A DNA stretch of 64,000 nt from Rhodopseudomonas rhenobacensis (GCF_014203125.1 NZ_JACHIH010000003.1:1-64000), one strand, 5' to 3'. Positions 46,734 through 57,969 are shown, counted from the first letter of the stretch. Translations and numbers: made by a program. The notes: generated by a model from the letters alone, not told the origin.

Positions 46734-48470
46734 CTAAGCCGCGGGCCGCGGCGCCAGCGCGCGGCGTGCCAGCGCAAGCCCCATCAGCACGAAGGCCGAG
46801 GTGACTTCCGGGCCGCCGACCAGGATCCGCGTCGGGGTCTTCATCTTATTCCACTCATAGGCCTTGAACGGCGCGCCGCGCCAGCCCTCGCCGAGCGCGT
46901 CGAGGATGCAATTGAGCGGCGCCTTGAAGCTGTCCGGTTCGGCGCCGAGATGGCCGAGCGCGATCAGCGCCAAGGCGGCGTCGAACGGATTGATCTCGCG
47001 GGTGATCAGCTCGTCCTGCACATAACCCAGCACCTTTTCGCGCATCGCCGCGAAGGCGTCGTCGGGATCGATGGCGCGTTGCACGGCTTCCGGCAGCGCC
47101 CGCAGCGCGGCGGTGCAGCGGCCGAAATAGGCGCAGTACAATTCCGGCAGATAGTAGATGTGCGATTTCGGATCGGCGAACTGGCCGCTCTCGATCAGCC
47201 GGCGATGGAAGCCGATGATCCGCCGCAACGTTTCCAGCCGCTTCGGCGTTTCGATCACCTGCCAGCGCGCGGCATTGCGGAAGCTGAGTTCGAGCACGTC
47301 GAGATTGAGCGTGGGATCGAGGTCGTTGCCGAACGGCCGCTCGCCGGCGAGGCTGTCGATCCAGGTGACGATGCCGCCGTCGTAATCGATGCTGTCGTTG
47401 AGCGGCACGGTGACGCTCGGCGCATTGCCGCCGTCGCGGACCTGCAGCCCGGCGTAGAAGTCGATCAGCGGCTGCTGCAGCATCGGGTCATTGCAGCCGG
47501 CCTGGGTCGCGGCCGACAGCGAGCAGGCCGTGGTGTCGCAGTCGGGCACATAGACGTCGAAGCCGAGCCGCTGCTTGATCTGCCAGAAGAACCGGCTGAA
47601 CCGCGGATGCGGCAGCGGCGCCAGCGCGGTGACGACGTCGACCGTGCCGCCGTCCGGGCCGCGCACGGTCTCGCGGCTGGTCTTCAGGCAGAACGCCACC
47701 ATCTGGTCGATCGCATCGCGCGAAGCGGCGCTCTCCGCGCCGGTGGCGAGGTCGGTGTCGATGAAGGCGAGCAGCGCTTCGGTGAAGAACGCGTCGTAAT
47801 AGGCCGTGCGATGCCGGATCTGCACCGGCTGCCACATCGGCTCGGCAATGCCGATCCACGGCGGGTTGATCAGCCGGCCCGTCGCGGAGCGCGCGATGAA
47901 CACCCGGGCCAGGTTGAACATCAGCGTCGAGTTCTTGTAGCCGCGCGCGTTCAGTCCGGTCAGCGCCATCAAGAGTTCGCGGCCGCCGCAATCCGGATCG
48001 CCGATCAGGTTGAACGCCGCATAGGTCGGAATGAATCCGTTGCGGTCGAACGAGCCCAACAGATGAGTGCCGCAGGCGCGGATCGCTGCGTCGATATCGG
48101 CCGGCCGCGGCAGGTGCGGCGGCGGCACGACGCGCTTCGGCTTCGGGTGAGAGAGCTCGATGGTGTCGACGAGATCGGCGACCGGCTGGCCGATCGCCGC
48201 CCAGTCCGGCGCGTCGTCGTCGCAGGCCGCGCTCAGCGCGTCGCGTAGCGCGCGGACCCGGATCGGATCGCGCAATTCCGGCAGCCCGGAGCGGCGCAGC
48301 ACTAGGCGGAGCGCGGGATTGTTGAGCGCGGTTCTGTAAAATGTCGCCAGATGCGAGTTGCCACAGCTTTGCCGCAAGAACACCGGGTCGCAAATGTCGT
48401 ACAGCGACGGACCGTCCTTGGCGGCGGTCAGCGCCCGATAAAAGGCGCCGGCCATATAGCGAACATCCAT
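46734..48470 (-). CDS. Terpenoid-cyclase-fold protein of unknown function
   Basis: 578 residues with no signal peptide. The segment VPDCDTTACSLSA at about 308-320 resembles the DxDD-type acid motif of class II terpene cyclases (squalene-hopene cyclase DxDDTA) with the second pair as DT, and IDYDGGIVTWIDSL plus NDLDPTLNLDVLEL near 360-395 resembles the repeated ND-DP-VNANVL segment of prenyltransferase/squalene-oxidase repeat proteins. I infer an alpha/alpha-toroid fold, but identity with any known cyclase is low by eye and the substrate is unknown. GGAAAG is spaced before the ATG at 48470. No isoprenoid genes are nearby. Confidence 0.6.
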   Translation of the reverse strand: MDVRYMAGAFYRALTAAKDGPSLYDICDPVFLRQSCGNSHLATFYRTALNNPALRLVLRRSGLPELRDPIRVRALRDALSAACDDDAPDWAAIGQPVADLVDTIELSHPKPKRVVPPPHLPRPADIDAAIRACGTHLLGSFDRNGFIPTYAAFNLIGDPDCGGRELLMALTGLNARGYKNSTLMFNLARVFIARSATGRLINPPWIGIAEPMWQPVQIRHRTAYYDAFFTEALLAFIDTDLATGAESAASRDAIDQMVAFCLKTSRETVRGPDGGTVDVVTALAPLPHPRFSRFFWQIKQRLGFDVYVPDCDTTACSLSAATQAGCNDPMLQQPLIDFYAGLQVRDGGNAPSVTVPLNDSIDYDGGIVTWIDSLAGERPFGNDLDPTLNLDVLELSFRNAARWQVIETPKRLETLRRIIGFHRRLIESGQFADPKSHIYYLPELYCAYFGRCTAALRALPEAVQRAIDPDDAFAAMREKVLGYVQDELITREINPFDAALALIALGHLGAEPDSFKAPLNCILDALGEGWRGAPFKAYEWNKMKTPTRILVGGPEVTSAFVLMGLALARRALAPRPAA

Positions 48471-48835
48471 GGCGAACTTTCCAAGCGGTATTATTTGCCG
48501 CCTCGCGAGATGGCAAAGCCTGCAAGTGCTTGAGAAATCGCACGAAGCCGGCGGGATTACAATTCCGCCAAGGTCGATGCCGGCGCCGCGCGCTCCGGGT
48601 TCCAGTCAACCCACGTATTGCCGCAAGCGCTTGAAGAATAACCGTAATATCCCGAGGTTAAAGTCCCCGGCGTGGTGACGCGCGGGTTCCAACTGGCTGG
48701 AAAGCATCGTCGCACTAAGAGTTTTCATGCTGCGGCGCCGCAAAATAGGCGTCATCGCCCGGCACTGCGTTGGTTATTCCAAGCAACCTTTGACGAAATT
48801 CCGCGACATACTTTCGTGCGCCAAGGAATGACTGA
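48471..48835. other. Intergenic region between the cyclase-like and caspase-like genes
   Basis: 365 bases between divergent genes. A TTGACG at 48790-48795 could be a -35 element for the downstream gene, but no convincing -10 follows. No gene, RNA or repeat is seen. Confidence 0.4.
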
Positions 48836-49699
48836 ATGACATTCGGATTATTTCAGATCTCCCGCCGGTCGATCACCACCGCCGCCGCCTTGGTCGGCCT
48901 GGTGTCGCTGGGCATCGGCGCGCATGCCGCGCTGATCAAGCGTCCGCTCGACGCGGCGCCGATCGCGGCGCAGCCGAGCGAAGTGCAAGGCAAGGCCTCG
49001 CGGCTCGCGCTCCTGATCGGCAACGGCCATTATCCCGACGCCGGTGCGCCGCTGGCGCAGCCGATCAACGATGCCCGCGCTCTCAGCGCCGCGCTGCGCC
49101 GTGACGGCTTCGTCGTTGACGTGGTGGAAGACGCCACCCGCGACGACATCGATCGCGCGGTGGCGCGGCTGACGGCGCGGATCGCGCCGGAGGCCGTGGT
49201 GATGTTGTATTTCGGCGGTTACGGCATTCAGGCCGGCCGCGAGAGCTACATGATCCCGGTCGACGCCGCGATCTGGAAGGAAGCCGATGTCCGCCGCAGC
49301 GGCGTCAGCATCGAGGCGGTGCTGGCGACGCTGAAAGCGCAGGGCGCCGACGCCCAGCTCGCGGTGATCGATGCGTCGCGCCGCAATCCCTATGAGCGCC
49401 GGTTCCGCGGCTTCTCGCACGGCCTGGCGCCGATCGAGGCGCCGGACAACGCGCTGGTGCTGTCGGCGGCCAGCCCCGGCAAGGTCGCCGACGATTCCGC
49501 CGCGCCGAACAGCGTGCTGATGGCCGAACTGCTGAGCGCGCTGGCGCAGCCCGGCAGCGCCGAGGCCGCCTTCAGCAAGGCCAAGAGCGCAGTGGCGCAC
49601 GCCTCCGCGGGCGCGCAGGTGCCGGTGCTGTCGTCGTCGTTGCACGGCGATGTCGCGTTCGGCCGCGTCGAGGCGTCTGCCGAAAAGCCCGGCGAATAA
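48836..49699 (+). CDS. Caspase-like (peptidase C14) protein lacking both catalytic residues
   Basis: 287 residues. An N-terminal signal/anchor (about residues 10-30) is followed by a caspase-fold domain: ASRLALLIGNGHYPDAG, GFVVDVVEDATRDDIDRAV, VVMLYFGGYGIQ and LAVIDASRRNPY. In active caspases the fourth block is YxxGHG and the fifth DACRxNP; here the His is Tyr129 and the Cys is Ser181. It is therefore most likely a pseudoenzyme. AAGGA is spaced well before the ATG. It is divergent from the terpenoid-cyclase-like gene. Confidence 0.8.
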   Translation: MTFGLFQISRRSITTAAALVGLVSLGIGAHAALIKRPLDAAPIAAQPSEVQGKASRLALLIGNGHYPDAGAPLAQPINDARALSAALRRDGFVVDVVEDATRDDIDRAVARLTARIAPEAVVMLYFGGYGIQAGRESYMIPVDAAIWKEADVRRSGVSIEAVLATLKAQGADAQLAVIDASRRNPYERRFRGFSHGLAPIEAPDNALVLSAASPGKVADDSAAPNSVLMAELLSALAQPGSAEAAFSKAKSAVAHASAGAQVPVLSSSLHGDVAFGRVEASAEKPGE

Positions 49700-49705
49700 C
49701 CGCAG

Positions 49706-50644
49706 CTACTTCGCCTTCGCGTCCGTCGCGGTCACCGGCCGGACCGGATCGCCTTCGCGCAGCAGCGCGCCGGCCCGCGCCACCACGACGTCGCCCTCGG
49801 CGAGCCCGTCGCGAATCTCGATCTGCCCGCCTGACATCAACCCGGTCTCGACCCGCCGGGTTTCGATCTGCTGCCGCCGCACCACCTGCACCACCGTGCC
49901 GGCGTCGCCGTACAGCACCGCGGTCAGCGGCACAGATACGCCGCAGCTTTCGCCGGTCTTGATCATCGCCCGTCCGGAGGAATTCGCCAGCAGTCGCTTC
50001 GTCGCATTGACGGTGACGAACACCTGGCCGAGCTGACTATTGGGCTCGACCGTCGCCGACACCCGGCGGACCTTGCCGGTCATCTCGTCGGCGCCGACGA
50101 TCTTGACCGTGGCGGTCTGATCGACCGCGAGCTGCGGCAGATGACGCACCGGCACCTGGCCGACCAGATCGAACGCGTTGCGGGCGATGATGCTGAACAG
50201 CGCCTCGCCTTTGGCCGAGGCCACCGCGCCGATCACCGCCGACGACGCGCTGACGATGCCGGCGATCGGCGCCTGCACCAGCGCGGTGCCGCCCTCCGGC
50301 AGGGTGAGCCTTGCCAGCGGCTGTCCCGCGGTCACGGTCTCGCCGGGATCGACCAGAACGTCGGCGACCTTCAATCCCGGGCGATCCGGCCGCACCGCGA
50401 CCTCTTCGCGCGGCATCAGCAGACCGAACACTTCGACGACGGCCGAGAAGCAGGCCTTGCTCGCATTCGCCACCGTGACGGTGGCGCCTTTGGCCTCCGG
50501 TTGCTCGGCGGCGAGGGCAGGCGGCACCAGCAGAGCGGCCATCGCAGCGCTCGCCACCATCAGACCGGCATAGCGCCGCCGCGGCGCCGCGCGGGCCGCA
50601 GCGGGCAGCGGGCGCAAAGCCTGGTCGGGGTCTGAACGTATCAT
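49706..50644 (-). CDS. Periplasmic adaptor of an efflux system (HlyD/RND type)
   Basis: 312 residues from the ATG at 50644. After a signal segment (RRRYAGLMVASAAMAALLV to LAAEQ) come a lipoyl-like hairpin pattern (VLVDPGETVTAGQPLARL) and beta-barrel stretches (GQVPVRHLPQLAVDQ, GRAMIKTGESCGVSVPLTAVL). That is the membrane-fusion protein fold of RND and related exporters. No inner-membrane pump is encoded next to it, which is unusual. An ATG at 50677 is an alternative start. It is divergent from anfH. Confidence 0.78.
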   Translation of the reverse strand: MIRSDPDQALRPLPAAARAAPRRRYAGLMVASAAMAALLVPPALAAEQPEAKGATVTVANASKACFSAVVEVFGLLMPREEVAVRPDRPGLKVADVLVDPGETVTAGQPLARLTLPEGGTALVQAPIAGIVSASSAVIGAVASAKGEALFSIIARNAFDLVGQVPVRHLPQLAVDQTATVKIVGADEMTGKVRRVSATVEPNSQLGQVFVTVNATKRLLANSSGRAMIKTGESCGVSVPLTAVLYGDAGTVVQVVRRQQIETRRVETGLMSGGQIEIRDGLAEGDVVVARAGALLREGDPVRPVTATDAKAK

Positions 50645-50881
50645 CGTCGGAGGGTTCCAGGCGCCGGGGTCCGGCATGGCGCGACTCTAATGAAGCCACG
50701 GCGGCGCGCCAAGGGCGCCGTGACGATGCGGCCGCGCCGCGCGGATGCCCCTGATCGGTTTCGCGCGGAGCACAAGTCGCGCCCCCGAAGCGGCCGTGCC
50801 AGCTCGTTATATTGAGATGAATATATCCATCACATTTCTTGCGGAACCGTCCGGCGCGTTTTCCCGCGTCGATCCACTTCG

Positions 50882-50893
50882 TACCAGGACGTG
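50882..50893 (+). promoter_or_regulatory. Possible AnfA upstream activator site
   Basis: TAC-CAGGAC-GTG is a near palindrome of the kind reported for AnfA-like activators. It lies about 107 bases before the sigma-54 promoter, the usual distance. The assignment is weak because the consensus is recalled, not verified, and the right half-site is imperfect. The rest of the 465-base gap (50645-51109) shows only the promoter. Confidence 0.25.
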
Positions 50894-50999
50894 AAAAATC
50901 GCTTCCGAAAATGACATCGCGGTCGAAACGCCGCGTCCGCCCGCGCGCGAACCCCAACAAATCCGCTGATTTTCCGAATGTTCGTCGGCCGCGGGCGGC

Positions 51000-51015
51000 T
51001 GGCACGACCTCTGCA
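51000..51015 (+). promoter_or_regulatory. Sigma-54 promoter of the anf operon
   Basis: TGGCACG-ACCT-CTGCA matches the -24/-12 consensus TGGCACG-N4-TTGCA with one mismatch. It is 95 bases before anfH, and sigma-54 dependence with AnfA activation is known for this operon in other species. Confidence 0.88.
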
Positions 51016-51028
51016 ATACCAATGCTGA

Positions 51029-53574
<2,546 letters not shown>

Positions 53575-53584
53575 GGGGAATCCC

Positions 53585-54010
53585 ATGGCCAAGAACAGCA
53601 AGAAAGACGTGGCGCGCGCCAACTACGTCAAGCTCTACGACCACGACCCGCTCGCCGACGTCGACGCCGAGACCCGCGCCAAGGTCTCGGAGTTGGAGAA
53701 CTACATCATGAAGAACTGCCTGTGGCAGTTCAACTCCCGCGGCTGGGACCGCCGCAAGCAAAACGCCGGCGTCCTCGGCAAGACCGCGCAGCTCCTGGTA
53801 GGCGAGGAGGTGGAGAATCCGACCCCGCTCGACAAGTGCTACTGGGTCGACGCGGTGCTGCTGGCCCGCAACTTCACCGAGCGCTGCGGCTGGCTCGCCG
53901 AGATGGGCAAGGACGAGATCCGACCCCTGATCGACAAGCTGCACGCCCGCATCGACTGGCTCACCATCGATGGCTCGCTCAACGAAGAGCTGACGGTCCA
54001 GAACTACTGA
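53585..54010 (+). CDS. anfG: Fe-only nitrogenase delta subunit AnfG
   Basis: 141 residues, beginning MAKNSKKDVARANYVKLYDH and containing the conserved NCLWQFNSRGWDRRKQN and CYWVDAVLLARNF. The subunit is found only in alternative nitrogenases; it associates with AnfD and helps cofactor insertion and channel access. ATG at 53585 has AGGGGAA before it. It is 10 bases from both neighbours. Confidence 0.97.
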   Translation: MAKNSKKDVARANYVKLYDHDPLADVDAETRAKVSELENYIMKNCLWQFNSRGWDRRKQNAGVLGKTAQLLVGEEVENPTPLDKCYWVDAVLLARNFTERCGWLAEMGKDEIRPLIDKLHARIDWLTIDGSLNEELTVQNY

Positions 54011-54020
54011 GGAGATTGCC

Positions 54021-55409
54021 ATGAATTGCCAAGTCAAAGTCAAGGACCGCGTCGGCACCATCAACCCGATCTTCACCTGCCAGCCGGCCGGCGCGCAGTT
54101 CGCCTCGATCGGCGTCAAGGATTGCATCGGCATCGTGCACGGCGGCCAGGGCTGCGTGATGTTCGTCCGCCTCTTGATCTCGCAGCATCTCAAGGAGAGC
54201 TTCGAGATCGCGTCGTCGTCGGTGCACGAGGACGGCGCGGTGTTCGGTGCGCTCGACCGCGTCGAGACCGCGGTGGACGTGCTGCTGATGCGCTACCCGC
54301 ATGTGAAAGTGGTACCGATCATCACCACCTGCTCGACCGAAGTGATCGGCGACGACGTCGACGGCCTGATCACCAAGCTGGAAGAGGGCCTGCTCGCCGA
54401 GAAATACGCCGGCCGCGAGGTGCATCTGCTGGCCATCCACTCGCCGAGCTTCGTCGGCTCCATGGTGTCGGGCTATGACGTCGCGGTGCGCGACTTCGTC
54501 AAGAAGTTCGCCAAGAAGGGCGAGCCGTCGGAGAAGATCAACCTGCTGACCGGCTGGGTGAATCCCGGCGACGTCAAGGAGCTCAAGCATCTGGTCTCCG
54601 AACTCGGCGTCGAAGCCAACGTGCTGTTCGAGATCGAGAGCTTCGACAGCCCGCTGATGCCCGACGGCACCGCCGTCTCGCACGGCAACACCACGATCGC
54701 CGACCTCGAGGCCACCGGCTCGGCGATGCACACCTTCGCGCTGAACCGCTACGAGGGCGGCAAGGCGGCGCAGTATCTTGAGAAGAAGTTCAAGATCCCC
54801 TCGACCATCGGGCCGACGCCGATCGGCATCCGCAACACCGACGCGCTGGTGAAGAAACTGTCGCAGGTGACCGGCAAGCCGATCCCGGCGAGCCTGGTCA
54901 AGGAACGCGGCATCGCGCTCGACGCCATCTCTGACGTCGCGCACATGTTCCTCGCCGACAAGAAGGTGGCGATCTACGGCGCCGCCGACCTCGTGATCGG
55001 CCTCGCGGAATACTGCCTCGACCTCGAGATGAGGCCGCAGCTCTTGCTGCTCGGCGACGACAACGCCGGCTACGTCAACGATCCCCGCATCAAGGCGCTG
55101 CAGGACAACGTCGATTATCCGATGGAGATCATCACCAACGCCGACTTCTGGGAGTTGGAGAACCGGATCAAGAACGAAGGCCTCGAACTCGATCTGATCC
55201 TCGGCCACTCCAAGGGCCGCTTCATCTCGATCGACTACAACATCCCGATGGTGCGGGTGGGTTTCCCGACCTACGACCGGGCCGGCATCTACCGCAACCC
55301 CGTGGTCGGTTACGGCGGCGCCACCTGGCTCGCCGAGCAGATGGCCAATGCGCTGTTCACCGACATGGAGCACAAGAAGAATAAAGAGTGGCTGTTGAAC
55401 GTGTGGTGA
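54021..55409 (+). CDS. anfK: Fe-only nitrogenase beta subunit AnfK
   Basis: 462 residues. Cys20, Cys45 and Cys104 (ITTCSTEVIGDD) are the three P-cluster ligands of the beta subunit. It pairs with AnfD. Length and motifs are normal. The downstream gene anfO begins 4 bases after the stop, pointing to one transcript. Confidence 0.98.
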   Translation: MNCQVKVKDRVGTINPIFTCQPAGAQFASIGVKDCIGIVHGGQGCVMFVRLLISQHLKESFEIASSSVHEDGAVFGALDRVETAVDVLLMRYPHVKVVPIITTCSTEVIGDDVDGLITKLEEGLLAEKYAGREVHLLAIHSPSFVGSMVSGYDVAVRDFVKKFAKKGEPSEKINLLTGWVNPGDVKELKHLVSELGVEANVLFEIESFDSPLMPDGTAVSHGNTTIADLEATGSAMHTFALNRYEGGKAAQYLEKKFKIPSTIGPTPIGIRNTDALVKKLSQVTGKPIPASLVKERGIALDAISDVAHMFLADKKVAIYGAADLVIGLAEYCLDLEMRPQLLLLGDDNAGYVNDPRIKALQDNVDYPMEIITNADFWELENRIKNEGLELDLILGHSKGRFISIDYNIPMVRVGFPTYDRAGIYRNPVVGYGGATWLAEQMANALFTDMEHKKNKEWLLNVW

Positions 55410-55413
55410 TGTC

Positions 55414-56154
55414 ATGGGTGGTTGTTCTTCATCCTGCGGCGGAGCCTCCGCGCTCCGCCGCGCCCCGGCGCCGGATGGCCGGCTGCGGATCGCAGCCTTC
55501 GTCGACGCCGCGGGCGAACTGATCAGCTTTTTCGAGCCGGGCTTCGTCCGGCTCTATGAGCGGGCTGACGGACGATGGAGCTGCGTCAGCGAAACCTCGC
55601 TGGCGCTCGAGCGCGACCACGGCCTCGCGCACCTCAAGAGCCAACTCAAGGGCGCGATCGGCGGTCTCGCGCATTGCGGCGTCTTCATCGGCCAGCGATT
55701 GCGTGGCATCCACAACGTGCTGCTCGAGGACATGGGCTTCCACAATTGGGAAGGCGAGGGCCCGGTGCTGGCCAAGCTCGACGAAGTGGCGGAGCGCGAG
55801 GCCGCAGCAGCCAGGGCCGCTGCTGCGGCGGCGAAAGAAGCCTGCGGCGTCTGTCCGAGCGCAGCGGCGGTCGATACGGCCGCGGTGGTAATCGAGACCG
55901 CGCCCGTCAAGGTCGGCGACGGCCACTTCCGGCTTCACCTCACCGCCGTCTTGAACAGCCATCCCGAACTGAACTCGCGGCAACTGCTGATTCCGTTCCT
56001 CAACGCCGGCGGCTTCGACAGGCTCGACATCGTCTGTGATCACCAGCCGCGCTGGCTGGCGCAGGAGCTGGATCGGCTGCAGTTGGCCGCGGTCGCCGAG
56101 CCGCTGGTCCAGGGCCGGCGCGAATTCACCATCAGCATCGGCCGGCGGGGATAG
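55414..56154 (+). CDS. anfO: AnfO, Fe-only nitrogenase-associated protein
   Basis: 246 residues. It starts MGGCSSSCGG (Cys4, Cys8), then RLRIAAFVDAAGELISFFEPG and CGVFIGQRLRGIHNVLLEDMGF, typical of the AnfO family. An Ala-rich stretch (AAAARAAAAAAKEACGVCPS) precedes the C-terminal domain. AnfO is needed for full Fe-nitrogenase activity in some bacteria, possibly in cofactor handling. It is last-but-one in the operon, 32 bases before the next gene. Confidence 0.9.
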   Translation: MGGCSSSCGGASALRRAPAPDGRLRIAAFVDAAGELISFFEPGFVRLYERADGRWSCVSETSLALERDHGLAHLKSQLKGAIGGLAHCGVFIGQRLRGIHNVLLEDMGFHNWEGEGPVLAKLDEVAEREAAAARAAAAAAKEACGVCPSAAAVDTAAVVIETAPVKVGDGHFRLHLTAVLNSHPELNSRQLLIPFLNAGGFDRLDIVCDHQPRWLAQELDRLQLAAVAEPLVQGRREFTISIGRRG

Positions 56155-56186
56155 ACCGGCCGCGGCGATCACGAAGGGCTGACGAC

Positions 56187-56744
56187 ATGCTGGCATTTGG
56201 CGAAAAGTCTCATCATCTGTACTTCATGTACGGCTCGGACATGAACCCGGCGCAGCTCGCGCAGCGCTGCTACACGCCGAAGCCGGTCGCGGTGGCGCGG
56301 CTGCCGGGATATCGTCTCGGCTTCTACGGCCGATCCGGCTGCTGGGGCGGCGGCGAGGAGACCTTGGTCGAAGCTCCCGGCGAAGAGCTCTGGGGCGTGG
56401 TCTACCGGCTTTCCTTTTATGACGGCGAGCGGTTGGACTCCTGGCTCGACGTTCGGCTCGACGGCAACGGGCCGTATTTCCATTGGCCGGCCGAGGTGAT
56501 CGACGTCAACGGAGTGAGCCATTGGACACTCTTATATAAGAGGGCGATGCTCGGCATTCAGGAGCCGCCGACCGACGCCTATCTGGCGCACATCGTCGCC
56601 GGCGCGCTGGCCCAGGGCCTGCCGGCGGATTACGTGGCGCAACTGAGTGCCATACCCACGGTGCCGTCCGCAGACGGCATGCCGATCAACGACCCGCGCC
56701 AGCGGGCGATCAGCGTCGGCGCAGCCTGCGGCAGCTGCAGCTGA
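56187..56744 (+). CDS. Gamma-glutamylcyclotransferase-like protein in the anf operon
   Basis: 185 residues with the gamma-glutamylcyclotransferase fold signature YFMYGSDMNPAQLA (YGSxxN) and a later GVVYRLSFYDGERLDSWLD that should hold the catalytic acid. The C terminus contains Cys in GAACGSCS. Family members cyclise gamma-glutamyl groups or act on peptides; here the substrate is unknown. It follows anfO by 32 bases on the same strand, so it is probably co-induced with the Fe nitrogenase. A CxxC-type end could bind metal, which is inference. Confidence 0.8.
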   Translation: MLAFGEKSHHLYFMYGSDMNPAQLAQRCYTPKPVAVARLPGYRLGFYGRSGCWGGGEETLVEAPGEELWGVVYRLSFYDGERLDSWLDVRLDGNGPYFHWPAEVIDVNGVSHWTLLYKRAMLGIQEPPTDAYLAHIVAGALAQGLPADYVAQLSAIPTVPSADGMPINDPRQRAISVGAACGSCS

Positions 56745-57286
56745 TCGTGGTCCAGACCCCCGACCAAAGTAGCAGCGCGGAATTGCAGGGCCGCATTTGC
56801 CCACGGCATAGCTGCCCGGCTTCCCGGGGGAAGCGGGGCCGATTTCCCGGCGCCCGTCAATGCTGAGCGGTTTTCAGCCGATCCGCGCCAAATCTTAGTT
56901 GAATGACCGCGCTGCGGCCTCGCCGAGCCGCCGACCCGCGTTCACCGCGGGTTCGCAGCGGCTGGGCGCGCTGACGCGTAGTACGCGCGCTCGCCGTGGC
57001 TCTCGTAAATCTACGGGTGGCCAAATTAACTCGGTTGCAGCACTCTCAGGATACGCCTCAGGGCGCGTAGTTCGGCAGGAATTCCCGCCTGCCAGCGGAC
57101 TTCGCCTCTGCCGAGGATACGCTTGTACGAGATTAAATCGTCAAAGTTGAATTGGGGCGTTAACGGGACCAAAGAACTACGTAGTTACACTTGGTTGCGC
57201 CGCGTCGTGGCGCCCGCCGTTTCAACAGGACCGATCCTACTTCCCTCCCACATGCTCCTGTCATCAACCGGTCATGAGTTCACAAA
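56745..57286. other. Intergenic region between the anf operon and the chemotaxis operon
   Basis: 542 bases without a convincing gene. There is a small perfect palindrome (CGCGTAGTACGCG) near 56971, and no T-tailed hairpin clearly ends the anf transcript. The promoter of the chemotaxis operon must lie here, but I see no clear -35/-10 or sigma-54 site. Open frames in this stretch are short and not family-like. Confidence 0.5.
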
Positions 57287-57604
57287 ATGGAAATACAATC
57301 GCCGCCGCCTTCGCTTCGCCTTCCCGCGGACTGCAGCATCGGCGGCATTCGCGCGATCTATGATCGGATCCGCAGTCTGCTCACCCAGCAGCGCGACCTG
57401 CAGATCGATTGTTCGGCCGTCGACAAGGCCGACGTCACCTCGGTGCAGCTGCTGCTCTCGGCGACGCGCACCGCGGACGAACAAGGCGGCCGGCTCGACC
57501 TCACCGAGGTGTCGCAGAGCCTGAAGTGCACGTTTCAGCGCGCCGGCATTCCCAGCAGCGCGTTCTCCGAACGGTCCGACGCCCAGCACAGCGAGACGAA
57601 GTAA
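57287..57604 (+). CDS. STAS-domain protein of a chemotaxis operon
   Basis: 105 residues covering one STAS domain: LRLPADCSIGGIRAIYDRI, DLQIDCSAVDKADVTSVQLLLS and GGRLDLTEVSQSLKCTFQRAG. STAS proteins regulate by binding or by Ser/Thr phosphorylation. The usual phospho-site region reads ADVTSVQLL, with Thr/Ser available. Its stop overlaps the cheY start by 1 base. Whether it interacts with CheA is unknown. Confidence 0.85.
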   Translation: MEIQSPPPSLRLPADCSIGGIRAIYDRIRSLLTQQRDLQIDCSAVDKADVTSVQLLLSATRTADEQGGRLDLTEVSQSLKCTFQRAGIPSSAFSERSDAQHSETK

Positions 57605-57969
57605 TGGCCACCATCCTCACCGTCGACGACTCCCCCAGCATCCGCCAGATGATCAAGGTGGCGCTGGCGCCGCTTGGTCATAACGTCATCGAAGCCGGCG
57701 ACGGCGCCCAGGGCCTCGAAAAGGCCAAGGCCAGCCGTCCGCAACTGGTGATCACCGATCTCAACATGCCGGTGATGAACGGCATGGAGCTGATCAAGGC
57801 GCTGCGGGCGACCCCGGCCTTGACCGGCCTGCCGATCGTGTTTCTTACCACCGAGTCCAACGACACGGTGAAGCAGGAGGCCAAGAAGGCCGGCGCCACC
57901 GGCTGGATCACCAAGCCGTTCAGCCAGGACCAGCTGCAGGCCGTGGTCAACAAGCTGGTGCGGTCATGA
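57604..57969 (+). CDS. cheY: Response regulator CheY
   Basis: 121 residues, a single receiver domain: DDSPSIR near the N terminus, phospho-acceptor Asp52 in LVITDLNMPVMNG, TTESND and KPF near the C terminus (Lys in TKPFSQDQ). Phosphorylated by CheA, it should bind the flagellar switch. It overlaps cheA by 4 bases. Confidence 0.93.
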   Translation: MATILTVDDSPSIRQMIKVALAPLGHNVIEAGDGAQGLEKAKASRPQLVITDLNMPVMNGMELIKALRATPALTGLPIVFLTTESNDTVKQEAKKAGATGWITKPFSQDQLQAVVNKLVRS

